64,000 bases of DNA from Sipunculus nudus (GCA_026874595.1 CM049319.1:64348417-64412416), one strand, 5' to 3'. Numbered from the stretch's first letter, positions 51,664 to 64,000 are shown. The notes: generated from the letters alone by a model not told the origin. Program-made: numbers and translations.

Positions 51664-51870
51664 CTACATGTTAACATGGCACAGTTGTTTCTTCTTACAT
51701 CTATCTGGTGTCAACAGTACGTAATTTAAATCACTGACTTTCTTGTCAACAATGTAAGGACCAAAATACCTAGCTTGCAGAGGTCTGCCAGGGATGGGAA
51801 GTAAGGCAAGGACCTTTTCACCAGGCTCAAACGTCCTACTTACACTGTGCTTGTCATACTTTGTTTTCAT
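51664..51870 (-). pseudogene. Gypsy-class integrase C-terminal GPY/F domain
   Basis: FEPGEKVLALLPIPGRPLQA and RYFGPYIVDKKVS form the GPY/F module. The frame continues to CHVNM, one premature TAG, then KPYYDR and a Cys/Asp-rich linker toward the RT. Confidence 0.88.
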
Positions 51871-51945
51871 TTTACTTTGTGCAGATTTTAGATTTGACTT
51901 TGCAATCTCACAAGCATTGTGTAGTTTAGTGCGAAAGTCTGAGAC

Positions 51946-52311
51946 TTACTGCAGTAAACTAAGAGAATCAGGATTTTCACACAAGAGTTTTTCTTTGAGC
52001 AGTTTCAATGGAAGTTCAGTTCGCGGTCTATGTCCGAAAACTAGTTCAAAGGGACTGAAACCCAAGGACTCTTGAAAGGATTCTCTGACAGCAAACAGCA
52101 ATAGGTGGATTCCTTCATCCCAGTCTTTCTGTGTGTCATAGCAATAAGTCCTAATCATGTTTTTTAATGTCTGGTGAAAACGCTCGAGTGCGCCTTGACT
52201 TTCAGGATGGTATGGCGAAGAGCTGTACTGTTTTACACTTAGCTCAAGCATAACTTGTTGGAATAAGCCAGACATAAAATAAGACCCTTGGTCAGACTGG
52301 ACAGGTCCCAC
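51946..52311 (-). pseudogene. Gypsy-class integrase core (3' part)
   Basis: Carries VQSDQGSYF (second catalytic Asp) and YHPESQGALERFHQTLK (catalytic Glu), then PFELVFGHRPR. The first catalytic Asp and zinc finger are cut off at about 52311. Confidence 0.9.
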
Positions 52312-52599
52312 AAACGGTCATACAGTACGGATCAAACTGATCAGACACGGGCGCTACAACACGAGTTACGCCCGTGTCACACAATAAAAAGGGCACCTGT
52401 AACAACAGTAATTTGTTCCATGAAATGAACAGAAACAAAGAGCAGAGATCCGGATTATGATGATTATGATTGTGATCATGATGATGAAGAAGATAATGAT
52501 GATATTCAAATTATTAATCACATTTATTGTTATAATCAAAGTTGTTTTCAATGATTGGTTACATGTTAACCAAATCATGGGGACTGCCATTTTCCTTTC

Positions 52600-53460
52600 A
52601 AGTTTGGCATTAGCCTTGACCTTGATGCATGTTTTACATGTACCTCTCCTGACCTCTGAAGAACCATAGAATCAATGGGTATTCTGGTGTTAGCTATATG
52701 TTACACCTTAAAAGTCTCTTTGCCGTTCTTGCAAAAATATGCTATATCATGACTATTATTACTCTTTCCTTCAAAGTTTGACTTTGACCTTGACCTTCAT
52801 TCATTATATACACCCTCTCTGGTCTAAGAAGTACCGTACCACCAAATGCATGAGCATTCCACAGTTAGTTAGTGGAAATTACACATAAAATATGTCTGTA
52901 GCACGTTGGAAAAGTACCATACCTTTACGAGTGTTGCTTTTTTTCTTCCAAATATGACTTTGTCCATGACCATGATGCATGATATATATATACATTTTCA
53001 AACTTCAGAAATGTCCCAAAATGTATGGGCATTCTTTAGTTAGTTAGAAATGACATCTTAAATACATTCCTATGCCACTTCCTGCAAAAACATGTTAAAT
53101 CATGGCGATTGTTGCTTTTACTCTTAGAAGTATAACACTGAACTTGACCTTAATGCATGATATGTACCATTTATTACCTCAGTGGTATCACCAAATGAAT
53201 GGACAGCTTAATGTCAAATGGAAATACCTCTTGAGATATGTTTTTATAACATTTGTTTAAAAAAGTGCCATATTATTGCGATTTTGGCTTTTTTTCCTGC
53301 GAAATCTGACATTCACCAAGACATTATACCGGAAGTGTATCATTTACAACCTCAGAAGTGTCACCACATGAACGGGCATCCAAATGTTAGTTGGAAATGA
53401 TACCTTAAATTTGTATCTATGCCAGTTAGTAATGGAATTATGGCCATTTAAATATTTCAC
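52600..53460. repeat. degenerate tandem repeat, about 175 bp period
   Basis: Four to five diverged units share TTGACCTTGA.GCATG, ACCTC.GAAG and a segment ending GTTAGTTGGAAATGA. They are preceded by a GATGAT-rich stretch at 52450-52500. No coding potential. Confidence 0.75.
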
Positions 53461-54569
53461 CCCTAATAATGGCGGCCATCTTGGATTTTGGGTGAAAATG
53501 ACACTTTGTCATGGGTGGAATCGGGTGGGCTTTTACTTGTGTACTGAGACACCATAAATGAATCGATTTCAGGTGAGAAACCTTTGATAACATTTTTGTC
53601 CAACCTCCATTGATTAAAATCGTTCATTAACTATACTATTGGAAGGGGGGTTCTAAAGGTGTTAAAACGCTATCCATGTGTGCTTGTTTCACATTTGATT
53701 CTATAAATCATTATAAATCTGAGGGGATTTCAGGTGAGGTATTACTTACTGTGAACCCTTATGAAAACATGACAAATCTATCATCCTGTTTGAAGAAGCC
53801 CAGCTGCTACACGGTGGCGAGCAGGTACTTGTAGCACTAGGGTACGGGTAATAAGGCGTTAACGTTATACTCTCCTCATATAGAGATTTTACACTGATAC
53901 CACTCATACCATATGTGGGTTTTCGTTTATGCTGCCATCTTAGACGGCCTGGCCTAAGCAAAAATGTTCAGAGTTTTTGAAACCATACCTTGACGAAATG
54001 GCTGCGGTACCGTACATGAAGGCTGCCCCGGGGAAGGGAACAGGGATTCATATATACATAAAATAAAAAAATTACTGAAAGGGCTTCTCGGCGACATATA
54101 GGGTAATATTTTTTTAAAAAGGGTCGAAATGTGCGAAAAATTTGATCAAGGTTCAGATATTAACATAAATATATTATGGTCGCATATTCCATGAGCCAGG
54201 CGCGTGGCAAACAAAGTAACGATCTACTTATTCCAATTAAGTTCCGAGAAATAACCTATATGGAAACCCTATAGATTCAGCTTACGCTTTTTTCCTATGC
54301 CTTTATACCTCGACGACCCCCTTTTGATTGATTATATTTAGTGATAAAATTGAGGAGGCGCTGTATAATCGCGAAACCCTACAAGCAAATTTATTTCTTC
54401 CATTTTGGACAGAAAATTGCAGGGGAAGAACTTCACTCAGCAATAAAATCTCTGAAAACAGGAAGGTCGCCAGGATACGATGAACACATCAAATTTGGTT
54501 AAAATATCGTCTTTATTGAACACTGCTTTTTAACTGAATTCACAAAATTGGTATCGCTTGGTGTGAAAA

Positions 54570-54930
54570 ACGAGGATAAATTGCCTCCACCAAGAGTGTA
54601 TATGCGTTCATCCCCGCTTGTGCATGTATGCGTTTTTTTTTTTTTTTTTTTGTTTGGTAACCCATTAACTCATGCATTCATGAACAGAATCTCATGAAAT
54701 TTTCAGCGCACTTCGGAAAAGCATGGGCTATTGAAAAATCAATTAGATTTTGGTGTCGATCCGGGATATGATCCAGATTTAGGGATGTAATTAAAGGAAT
54801 ATTCACAAATGTATAGGAACCTTTGCATAGGGGCGAATAAGTGGATGCAAACACGGTTTGGGGAGCATCATTTACAATAGGGACCAACACATGGCGGATG
54901 TTGGCATTCCTTTGCGTGCAGATTTCTAGT
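54570..54930 (+). repeat. dispersed repeat family B, longest copy
   Basis: Runs from ATTGCCTCCACCAAGAG through AATCTCATGAAATTTTCAG and TTAGATTTTGGTGTCGATCC to GCAGATTTCTAGT. It is interrupted by a T18 tract. Confidence 0.82.
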
Positions 54931-56922
54931 AATAACCTGGCTCAAAAATCCTGCAAGAGGCAAGTCATACCCAGATAATACAGAGGTATTACCCTTCTGC
55001 CCCGCCTTTACAAGCTCAATATCTTTCCTGAATACAATTATATTTACTACCAGGGTGTTTCCCCGAACATTTGCAGGGCGCCTCCATGCAGAAAGGCATA
55101 AGCGGGATTTATCCTTCGTTAATAAAATACTAGTGTTTACCTATATTTTATCATGATAAAGAGATGATAAAACATATACTTTCGTATGTAATCCATAATT
55201 GGTAATTTGTTAATCTATGTCATATATATTGATCTTCAAATAATCAGATTTTAAAAATCAATCAATTAGTACAGTAACCACTTGCAGCTCCCGTAGGTTA
55301 ATGAAATACACCAGTTTTTTAAAGTTGTGGTTAAGCTAGGAATAACGCCGTGTATTTGAGTTAATTATTAATTCGATGTCTATACAAAATCTAAATAAAA
55401 CTGCATTTTGGCCAATATTCTGTGGTTGTTATATATTCGCGAGGTTAAAATTTCGCGATGTTCACTTTTTCATTGATCCTCGAGGGTTCCATTTTAGCGA
55501 TCTCTCCTTGAATTTATTTAGATATAATAAATAACATAGAGCATATCCATAATTATATGAAATAGTTGCTTTAAATAGGCCTAATATGTGCGTAAAATCG
55601 TATAACGATTGGACAGGCAGCCAGGTACACGTGGAAGGTGTAGAAATTACTCTTCATTATTGGCAGATAATTGGAAAGAGTTTGAATTGATTATAATAGC
55701 AATTGATGCATATTGTGGTTTTATAATCATACATATAATCACACATGTTGTGCCCGATACCATGCGCCATCTAGTTGCGATAATAGTAACTACCGGTTTA
55801 TTTGGATATTTAGGGTTTATATTTGTCTGGAATGAAAAGTGAACCTGGGATTAAAACTTCAGCTGTCTCAAGGTCTTTATTAATGCGATACATTGCAGTG
55901 ATCTTTTTCCTTTTGAGTTGCCCCTTACTTACAAAGGTTTTATTTTTTTGCGTTAATTTCCGTTTCGCGAATAGAAAAATTGCGAACAGAAAGGCAACCA
56001 CGGTATCAATAATCTAACAGTGACAGCACTGCAAGTATTGTGCAGCACCCCTCTAGGTTCTAGGTAATTTATAAAGGTTTAAAAAGAATAAAACGCACAT
56101 TAACTTATATTTTACACATTTTGCTGTGCTTTTTCCAATCAACTGACACAGGTTTAGGTTTAACTTTGTCTGCGGGAGCCCTGGTTGACCAATTTTACTA
56201 GAACCAAACCAGGATATTAAAAAAAAAGTACCCGATGTGTTGCTGACCAGATCCACGGTTTTTACCACTCGTTTACAGGAGAAAGCAAACGGTTTCAGGG
56301 CTATAAACAAAATTATTTTCATGGGAAGAAGTTATTTTTCGTGTCAATTCAACATGCTTTATAGGTGATTGGGTCCCTTTAAAGATAACCAAAAAAAGGC
56401 ATGCATTTAATATCTTCCAAAGTGCTCGTTCAGATTATACAGTGTTTCCATACAGGGTTTTCACGGTGTACACAGAATTCTATGTCCATGAAAAAGGTTT
56501 TTATCCTGTTAACTTTTTGCTAAAGTTATCATTTCAATAAAATAATGGCTGGCCTTTCTTGCTATATATGCTATAAATTTTCCTTAAAAGTATGACGTCA
56601 CACAAAAATCATTTAGATATAGATTTTGTTATAATATACATGACGAAAAAAATTGGTCGTTTAGTAATAGAGTTATCCTCTGCGAAATCTGACTTAATTA
56701 ACATTCATATATACTTTCATGCATATACAAAAATGGCATTTGATGGCTTGAGAAAAATTGATCATCCCAGGCAGCAGTAGTTCAAATAGGCAGTTGTCTA
56801 TAAAATATATATTAACTTAAATATATACAGAAAACGTTTTGTACGCACGCTTGAGATCGCAGCGCTGGGTTGCTGTTTATTGAATTGTAATCTGTTTAAA
56901 ATGGTATTACAATGATTACAAA

Positions 56923-56925
<3 letters not shown>

Positions 56926-56979
<54 letters not shown>
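56926..56979. repeat. (TA)n microsatellite
   Basis: About 27 TA units in the intergenic region. Confidence 0.97.
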
Positions 56980-56981
<2 letters not shown>

Positions 56982-57848
56982 CTTGTGTATATATTTCCCC
57001 TAAATGTCCATATGTTTACACAAAGGCAATTATATTTTTTTCTTCTTTCAGTGTTAAAACTAAGTGAGATGAATGTACATATGGTAATTTTGTTGTGTGA
57101 ATCAGACAAATCCATTTATTTTAAAAGTTATACGCCTTTTTTCTTGTATGAATGAGACACTATAGTGAATTTCAACAGTATTAATCATTCTTCCTTTCAT
57201 AATGCAATGTGAGCTTGACATTGCATTAAGTTATATATTGTATCAACGCCTATTTGACTGGTATGTGTGACAATTAAGCGTTTACTGGCCTGTCAGAATC
57301 ATTAATGCATAGCACTTTGCCAAAACAAATGTTTGAACCAGTATAAAAATGATGAGGGGATTGTTGTCCAAATGATGGAGTATTCTCATAAAGAAACAAG
57401 GTAAACATGACATAAGCGTTGGAATGAAATATTACATCATCATATTCAGTTGGCACTTGTAAGGGAATGATGATTCATTTCATATTTTAGTGTACGCCAG
57501 ATGTCAGCATAAACGCTCTTGGAAAGAAACTACATTATTTCTATAAAGCCTTATAAAGCAACTTGATTCTAAGTATTTTTTCTCGCCAGCGGCCCAGGAT
57601 TTAAAACAATTTAGATATTAATTAGAGGTCAATTTTATTAACCCTATACACTGTTCTTATTTTGACATTTTCATTTTACTTATGCTGCAGTCTGTGAAGT
57701 CTAAATACACATGTCTATTATGTTGGATTCTTTGCGGTCCATTGGGATTTGTGTCACATGGAATCCGTTCTTTACAAATATGTTAATTATTTATTTCTGA
57801 ATTAGAAACTTCATTATATAAATAGAGCACACAGCTTGATTTTTAATG

Positions 57849-57852
<4 letters not shown>

Positions 57853-57906
<54 letters not shown>
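57853..57906. repeat. (TA)n microsatellite
   Basis: About 26 TA units beside the palindromic repeat at 57942. Confidence 0.97.
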
Positions 57907-57908
<2 letters not shown>

Positions 57909-57941
57909 CTAGTATATATATTTAGGCATATTATAAATCTT

Positions 57942-58143
57942 AGTCACTACCGTCTGTTTCGCCTCATTGGCTCGTCAGGTGACTGAAATTCAACTCATTA
58001 GGTACCTAATGACTGAAATTCAACTCATCAGGTGACTGAAATTCCATTCATCAGGTGACTGAAACTAAACTACGGTAGGCCTATAAGCTGAACTTCAGTC
58101 ACCTGATGCACAAGAGCCGATGAGGCGAAACCGGCAGTGACTC
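57942..58143. repeat. palindromic repeat with internal 22-bp tandem units
   Basis: AGTCACTACCGTCTGTTTCG...CCTCATTGGCTC on the left is inverted as GAGCCGATGAGGCGAAAC...CGGCAGTGACT on the right. Between are about four copies of AGGTGACTGAAATTCAACTCATC-like units. It is followed by (CATA)n at 58248-58275. Confidence 0.85.
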
Positions 58144-58288
58144 AGATCTGTCACATACCTGAATATATAATGCTCTGTTGTAACACATGGAGCGCTGTGT
58201 GCGTAAACGCGAAGGTAATTAGGACTTCATTTCCGCAGATTATACATACATACATACATACATACATACATACATACACACATACATG

Positions 58289-58321
<33 letters not shown>

Positions 58322-58949
58322 TGCATTTATATATGAATAAATATATATAATTTAATTAATCTTTAATAATATTTAATAAACATATTATAATAATTGAAAT
58401 AAGAGCACACATCGGTCAATATACATTCTAAGCCTATATAAGGTTGAAATGCGGGATGTTGAGTATATTTAAAGTCAGCTAGGCTTATTTTTTACCTTTT
58501 CTATAGAATACATGTATTTATGGCTTATACTCTGCGTAAATTAATGAACTGTATATATATATAGGTAATTCCTCTTGAGAAAAATTCTTATTATGCCTCT
58601 GTAACAGATGTGTGAGTTATTTAAAGATATGCTGTTTGTAAACTCAACATTGTTGACAAACGGGAAAAAAGTAACCTGAGGTGCTTAAAGGCACTGAGGT
58701 GCTTGAAGGCACAATATACGAAAGCTGCGAAACTCTGGTTTGTCGGACTTGCCGCCAGATGTCCTTTTTGAATGTGTTTATATTATTTTGGCGGGCCTCC
58801 ACGTTTTATACCAGTAATTATAAACAAAACAAAATACCTGCGGTGGTTGGATAGGCCTTGTCTGGACTATTTATATAAAAGGATTTTAGTTAATAAACGT
58901 CAGATATCGGAAAAGGCCCCCTTAAATTAAACGGTTACAGTAAACTGCA

Positions 58950-59276
58950 AGTTTTGGCTATAAAGCCACAATATTCCGTCTATTTTTGTCATTATATATT
59001 TTCATTTCTTTTTAGGATTACTGTGGCATTTTATGTACATGGGTCCAATAACAATACGGCTACATGTCCCTTGCATAGTTGTAAAAGCGGATCAAGACGG
59101 GAAAATGAGTCACTGTGGAACGACTTTTGGTTTCGTGGAGGCCAGCTCTGTAGGTCACTGATTGGCTGAAGTGCGCCTCCATGTTTGCGGTGTTTTGGCC
59201 TCCGTCAGTGACAGCTGGGAGAGACTTGTGACAGGCCGCATCAAACCGTGCAAAAGCAAACACCTACGATCACAAA
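58950..59276 (+). promoter_or_regulatory. probable promoter and 5' UTR of the phosphotransferase gene
   Basis: This sequence is GC-richer than its surroundings, carries no repeat I recognise, and leads directly into the start codon. No clear TATA box is present near the ATG. The transcription start cannot be placed. Confidence 0.35.
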
Positions 59277-59501
59277 ATGACGGAAGTTTTAACAGCTTCC
59301 CAGCTCAAACGGCTGAAGGAGCACAAATATTCAGCCACAGGGACCTCCATTTTGGAACCGTTCATGCAAGTGTTTTGGCGATGGTTGGTTGAACAGATTC
59401 CGCGATGGTGGGCACCGAATGCAATCACTCTTGTGGGTTTGATAATAAATATTGTGACAGCCCTCCTTCTCGTGTATTACAGCCCCGATGGGAAACATCA
59501 G
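59277..59501 (+). CDS. CEPT1: choline/ethanolamine phosphotransferase, first coding exon (partial gene)
   Basis: Encodes the N-terminal 75 residues of an integral membrane enzyme that moves phosphocholine or phosphoethanolamine from the CDP-alcohol to diacylglycerol, the last Kennedy-pathway step. Recognised by [20 protein letters not shown] and [19 protein letters not shown], then a first TM helix (about residues 50-67). These are the hallmark N-terminal blocks of CEPT1/CHPT1; the two cannot be separated from this exon. The catalytic DGxxAR...G...D motif would be in later exons outside the window. The exon ends CATCAG|GTAAAG in phase 0. The ATG has A at -3. A short upstream ATG lies near 59180. 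Confidence 0.92.
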
Positions 59502-60349
59502 GTAAAGTCTGATAAGTGTATATAATATTTTCAGAATTAGGTATTTTTAATAATTTGCTGTGTACTTAAATGACCCCGTGAGGACACTGGGATTGATGGA
59601 ACGTAGTACATTTCAGCATCAGCTGACTCGGGGTCAACCACGTGTCACAGCTTGTTTACACACACGACCTGTCACCCGGAACATCTTAGATTTATTTATT
59701 ATCCTCAGGACTGATTGACCTGCTGCCAAATGACATCTGTAGCACGTTAAATAATTTGTTAACTTGTGTCAAGCGTAAAACCAGTGCTGCGTATTTTCTT
59801 ATGAATATCTCTCTTGTGGCTGTGGGAAGGTTAAACTGTGTATATTCCCTGTTGTTACCTATAGACTTGTGTTAACATCTTTTTATCCATTTATAGCTTG
59901 GTTATTGTATAAATGGATTATAACAGTAAATAAGGAGAGCTTTCCATTGATGCATATGTTTTGTTTTATTCCAACCTCTAAATTCCAATATATAATATTT
60001 TATCATACATATATGAACAATTCAATCATTTTTGTTTGTTTACAGATTCAGATGAAGTATTTTTTTATTATTCTTTTTACATTGTGCTCATCATTATGAT
60101 ACAGTTGGTACCTTATTACACTGGTTTCAACTGAATTTCCCTTCCTTTCTTTCATGTATTTTGAACCTATCTTTCTATAACTAATATTTGTTTCAGATTC
60201 TGTTGTTTAGAAAAGAAATCAACTACAGCAGACAAAAAAAACCCCAGAATCTTTGGAATGATATTTATTTTGCATATGATTGATATTGGCATTATTTTTA
60301 ATGTATTATGATAACACAAGTGCCTGTAAGAGAAAGATTTTAATAATAT

Positions 60350-61250
60350 TAGGTCACAATAATAGAGATTTGTATAAGAGAGAGGCATCTATAATACATA
60401 GGTGTTTATAATAGAGAAGCTTGCATAATAGACAAGTGTATTTAATACTAATAGAGACATCCATAATAGAAATGTGTATATAATAAAGAGGCATCCATAT
60501 TAGGTGGGTGGATATAATAGAGAAGAAGCCAAAATAGACAGGTATATGTAACAGAGGCATCCATTATAGAGACATTCATAATAGAGATGTGTATATAATA
60601 GAGATGTATCCATAATAGAAAGGTGTATATATAATAGAATCGCATCTATAATAGATTGATATACAGGTATGTTAAAGAATGGCATTAATAATAGAGACAT
60701 CCCTAATAGAGATGTATATATTATAGAGAGCCATCCATCTTAGAGACATCTGAAAAAGAGATGTGCATATAATAGAGAGGCATTCATAATAGAGATGTGT
60801 ATAAAAAAGAGAGCCATCCATAATAGATAGGTGTTTATAATAGAGAGTCATCCATAATAAATAGGTATACATATTTAAATTTTATAGAGAGGGATCCATA
60901 ATAAATAGGTGTATATAAAATAATGGCATCCTTAATACAAACTATAGGTGTAAATAATTGAGGCATCCATAATAGATAGGTTTATATAATAGAGAGGCAT
61001 CTATAATTGATAGGTGTATATAATAGAGTGGTATCCATATAAGAGATGTGTATGTAATAAAAAGGCACCAGTATATGATACAGATGAATCCATAATAGAG
61101 AGGTGTGTATAATAGAGAAGAGTACATATTACAGGTATATGGAAAGTAAGGAGACATCCATAATATGGAAGTGATCTCATATGCATTAGAGAGTTGTCTA
61201 TAATAGAAAGGTGCCTGTAATAGGGAGAAATCCATAATATATAAAGGTTA
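60350..61250. repeat. degenerate AT-rich minisatellite
   Basis: About 900 bp of units built on ATAATAGAGAGGCATCCATA and ATAGGTGTATAT, roughly 33-38 bp each, heavily diverged, in the first intron of the phosphotransferase gene. Open frames through it (YTHLSIMDASLL-type repeats) are artefacts. Confidence 0.9.
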
Positions 61251-61985
61251 CACTGACCCTTCATGAGTCTGGACAGTCTCAAATTTCCATTATACTTTAG
61301 AAGGGTATCTCTAATAGAAGGGGTTCACAGTGTAATGATAAAAAAAAATCAATTTTGCAATAGCCTAACTTGCCTTAATTAATCCAACATTGATACACAA
61401 TTTGCTAATGGATTGATGATTTGCCCAGCACCAAGTCTAATGAATGTGGATTTCAACAACTGTTGTCAGGTAAAGCAGAATCAGTCACCAGCAGACCCTG
61501 GTCAGTTGATCTGGGGGATGACAGAAGGAATGCTTGATACCTGAGTAATCATATCAGGTATAGTAGGTTATCACTGTGATAGACCTTGAGATCACACACC
61601 TTGGGTAACTTTGATGATAAATCATTGTACTTTGTAAGGTACATGCAGCCCTTGGTGTTTGGACATTTATCAGTGTCCTGGCCAGGACGGGTGTCTGAGA
61701 TCCAGGTAGACCAGGTTTGTTCACCGAGTCACCGTGGTAGACCGGAATGTGGGAGATAGACGGCACTGGCATTAAAATGGAGAGTCCAAGGGTGAATCAT
61801 GATCTGTGATACACACATACAGACCTGGTATATGCTGACTTTGGTCCTTGTTTCTGAGTCGGTGACCTGTCTATTTAAGTCACATTACTTTTGCAAATTA
61901 ATTTGGACAGGGGTTGTTTGTCTCACCATAACTAGTGTCCAACTGTTTAATGGCATATATTGGTCATTCTATGTTTTCAGCTGCA

Positions 61986-62010
61986 CGCCGCCGCCGCCGC
62001 CGCCGCCGCG
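61986..62010. repeat. (CCG)n microsatellite
   Basis: Eight CCG units leading into the 280-bp satellite. Confidence 0.95.
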
Positions 62011-62119
62011 TAGGTGTCCGGAGAACTCCTCTGTAACCGCTGGGCGGAATTTTCCGAAACCCGGGATTATGTTCGGGTCACATGTGAACTGCTGCGCCCC
62101 GATTTTGTTTTGACCTCTG

Positions 62120-63870
62120 ACCTTTCCTCTGCGCTCTGCATCCGTTTGTGCGTCTGTTTCCACACATAAACCCACATATCTCGGGAACCGTTTGACCGAT
62201 CAGGAAAATTTTTTTGCACAAATGTAGCCCTCGGAGAGCTTTATAACTTACACCAAAAATGGTGGCGCCACCTGCAACCATGTTTGCACAGTGTCCATCT
62301 GTTCGTCTGCCTTGGGTTAAAATCACTCATATCTCTGCAGTGACTTGACTAATTCACCTGAAATTCGGCATGCATAAACATCCTGGATAGCTTTTCTGAT
62401 TTTATGACAGGTGGCGCCACCTACATTCACGTTTACGCTGCAGACATCCAAGCTCATATCTCGGGAACCGTTTGACCGATCAGGAAAATTTTTTTGCACA
62501 AATGTAGCCCTTGGAGAGCTTTATAACATACACCAACAATGGTGGCACCACCTGCAACCATAATTGCACAGTGTCCATCTGTTCATCTGCCTTGGGTTAA
62601 ACTCACTCATATCTCTGCAGTGACTTGACTAATTCACCTGAAATTTGGCATGCGTATACATCCTGGATAGCTTTTCTGATTTTATGACAGGTGGCGCCAC
62701 CTACATTCACGTTTACGCTGCAGACATCCAAGCTCATATCTCGGGAACCGTTTGACCGATCAGGAAAATTCTTTTGCACAAATGTAGCCCTTGGAGAGCT
62801 TTATAACATACACCAAAAATGGTGGCGCTACCTGCAACCATGTTTGCACAGTGTCCATCTGTTTGTGTGCCTTGGGTTAAAATCACTCATATCTCTGCAG
62901 TGACTTGACTAATTCACCTGAAATTTGGCATGCGTATACATCCTGGATAGCTTTTCTGATTTTATGACAGGTGGCGCCACCTACATTCAAGTTTACGTTG
63001 CAGACATCCAAGCTCATATCTCAGGAACCGTTTGACCGATCAGGAAAATTTTTTTGCACAAATGTAGCCCTTGGAGAGCTTTATAACATACACAAAAAAT
63101 GGTGGCGCCACCTGCAACCATGTTTGCACAGTGTCCATCTGTTCGTCTGCCTTGGGTTAAAATCACTCATATCTCTGCAGTGGTTTGACTAATTCACCTG
63201 AAATTCAGCATGCTTATACATCCTGGATAGCTTTTCTGATTTTATGACAGGTGGCGCCACCTACAATCAAGTTTACGCTGCAGACATCCAAGCTCATATC
63301 TAGGGAACCGTTTGACCGATTGGGCCAAAATTTGGCATGTGTATAAATCTCATATAGCTCTTTATCATACGCAAAACTGGTGGCACCACCTGCAGCCATG
63401 TTTGCACAGCTCCCGTCTGTTTGTCAGCCATGGGATAAAATCACTCATATCTCGGCAGTGGTTTGACATATCTGCCTAAAATTTTGCAAGTTTATACATC
63501 CCCGACAGCTCTCTTGATTTTATGACAGGTGGCGCCACCTGCATTCTAGTTTATGCAGCAGATATCCAAGCTCATATCTTGGGAACCGTTTGACCGATTG
63601 GGCCAAAGTTTTGCATGTGTATAGTTCTCACAAAGCTCTTTATCATACGCTAAACTGGTGGCGCCACCTGCAACCCTTTTTTGCACAGCGTCCATCTGTT
63701 TGTCTGCCAAGGGCAAAAATCACTCATATACAATATAGTGGTTTGACTTATCTGCCTTAAATTTTGCATATGTATACAACTTGGACGGCTTTCTGGATTT
63801 TTTGGTAGGTAGTGCAACCTACATACACAATTTGGCTGCAGACATCCATGCTTATATGCAACACTTCACC
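62120..63870. repeat. 280-bp satellite array in the phosphotransferase intron
   Basis: TCGGGAACCG recurs at 62181, 62461, 62741, 63021 (one base changed), 63301 and 63579, a 280-bp period. Each unit is itself a dimer of two related halves, each with the palindrome GGTGGCGCCACC. The first four units are nearly identical; the last two are diverged and the array decays after 63840. Confidence 0.96.
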
Positions 63871-64000
63871 CGTTCCACTCTGATTTAGGCGGATACAAGT
63901 AGTCGCTTGTCGACTACCCGTATTCTAGTTTATGATTGGATTTCATAGAAATGTTATTAACGTTTTTTAGAAATCCAATAATAAAAGTTGAAATGGCACT

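Larger units (their letters stand above)
50975..52311 (-). mobile_element. Gypsy-class fragment with IN before RT (Gmr1-like)
   Basis: On the minus strand integrase core, GPY/F domain, linker and RT follow each other with only one stop and one frameshift between IN and RT. This is the order known from Gmr1-like Ty3/Gypsy elements and the reverse of the usual order. It lies in the intergenic region, truncated at both ends; no LTR seen. Confidence 0.82.
52680..57840. other. intergenic region between integrin and phosphotransferase genes
   Basis: Apart from the tandem repeat, family B copy and TA tract listed, only plain AT-rich sequence. No exon with splice sites and family resemblance was found. 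Confidence 0.5.
59502..62119. other. phosphotransferase intron 1, first part
   Basis: Holds the minisatellite at 60350-61250 and plain sequence. The second coding exon, expected to continue the CDP-alcohol transferase domain, is not in the window. Confidence 0.6.

Noticed and set aside
61979-62100. Second exon of the phosphotransferase after TTTTCAG
   Set aside because: The frame is a CCG repeat followed by satellite sequence and lacks the expected transferase motifs.

Overview
The window is animal nuclear DNA: small exons with GT-AG introns, many TA, GA and poly-G microsatellites, and many degraded transposons. Repeat types such as the unit starting AGATGTGTCGG and the conserved AATCTCATGAAATTTTCAG family are ones I associate with marine invertebrates. 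A lophotrochozoan, probably a mollusc, is my best guess; the species cannot be told from sequence alone.

Two host genes are visible. The first fills most of the window on the minus strand (49269 down to 185): an integrin alpha subunit without an I domain. I rebuilt it by eye as 21 coding exons whose phases join without a break into 983 codons. In order it has a signal peptide, FG-GAP propeller blades, thigh, calf-1 and calf-2 domains, a transmembrane helix and a GFFRR cytoplasmic tail. Unusual points are a start codon formed by the last three bases of exon 1, a 14-nt microexon, a possible phase-matched 93-nt cassette exon between blades 3 and 4, and no recognisable exon for most of blade 4. 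The second gene starts divergently at 59277 on the plus strand. Only its first coding exon is present, encoding the N-terminus of a choline/ethanolamine phosphotransferase (CEPT1/CHPT1 type); its first intron runs to the window end.

The introns and the roughly 10-kb intergenic region are rich in repeats. They hold a frame-broken APE-type LINE (39290-42400, minus), a decayed Ty3/Gypsy element with normal RT-RNaseH-IN order (about 26280-27780, plus), and a Gypsy fragment with integrase upstream of reverse transcriptase, the Gmr1-like order (50975-52311, minus). There are also several TIR elements, a large foldback element (11574-12449) and tRNA-like SINEs. Tandem arrays include a telomere-like 24-bp minisatellite with G-quadruplex-forming transcript strand (22436-24313), a 54-bp minisatellite carrying repeated splice-acceptor-like motifs (17200-17576), and a 280-bp satellite at the right edge (62120-63870).

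The two genes share no pathway. The most interesting local feature is the part of the integrin gene between exons 6 and 8 (17.1-24.6 kb), where the microexon, the candidate cassette exon and two splice-relevant tandem arrays lie together at a site that is alternatively spliced in other animal integrins.
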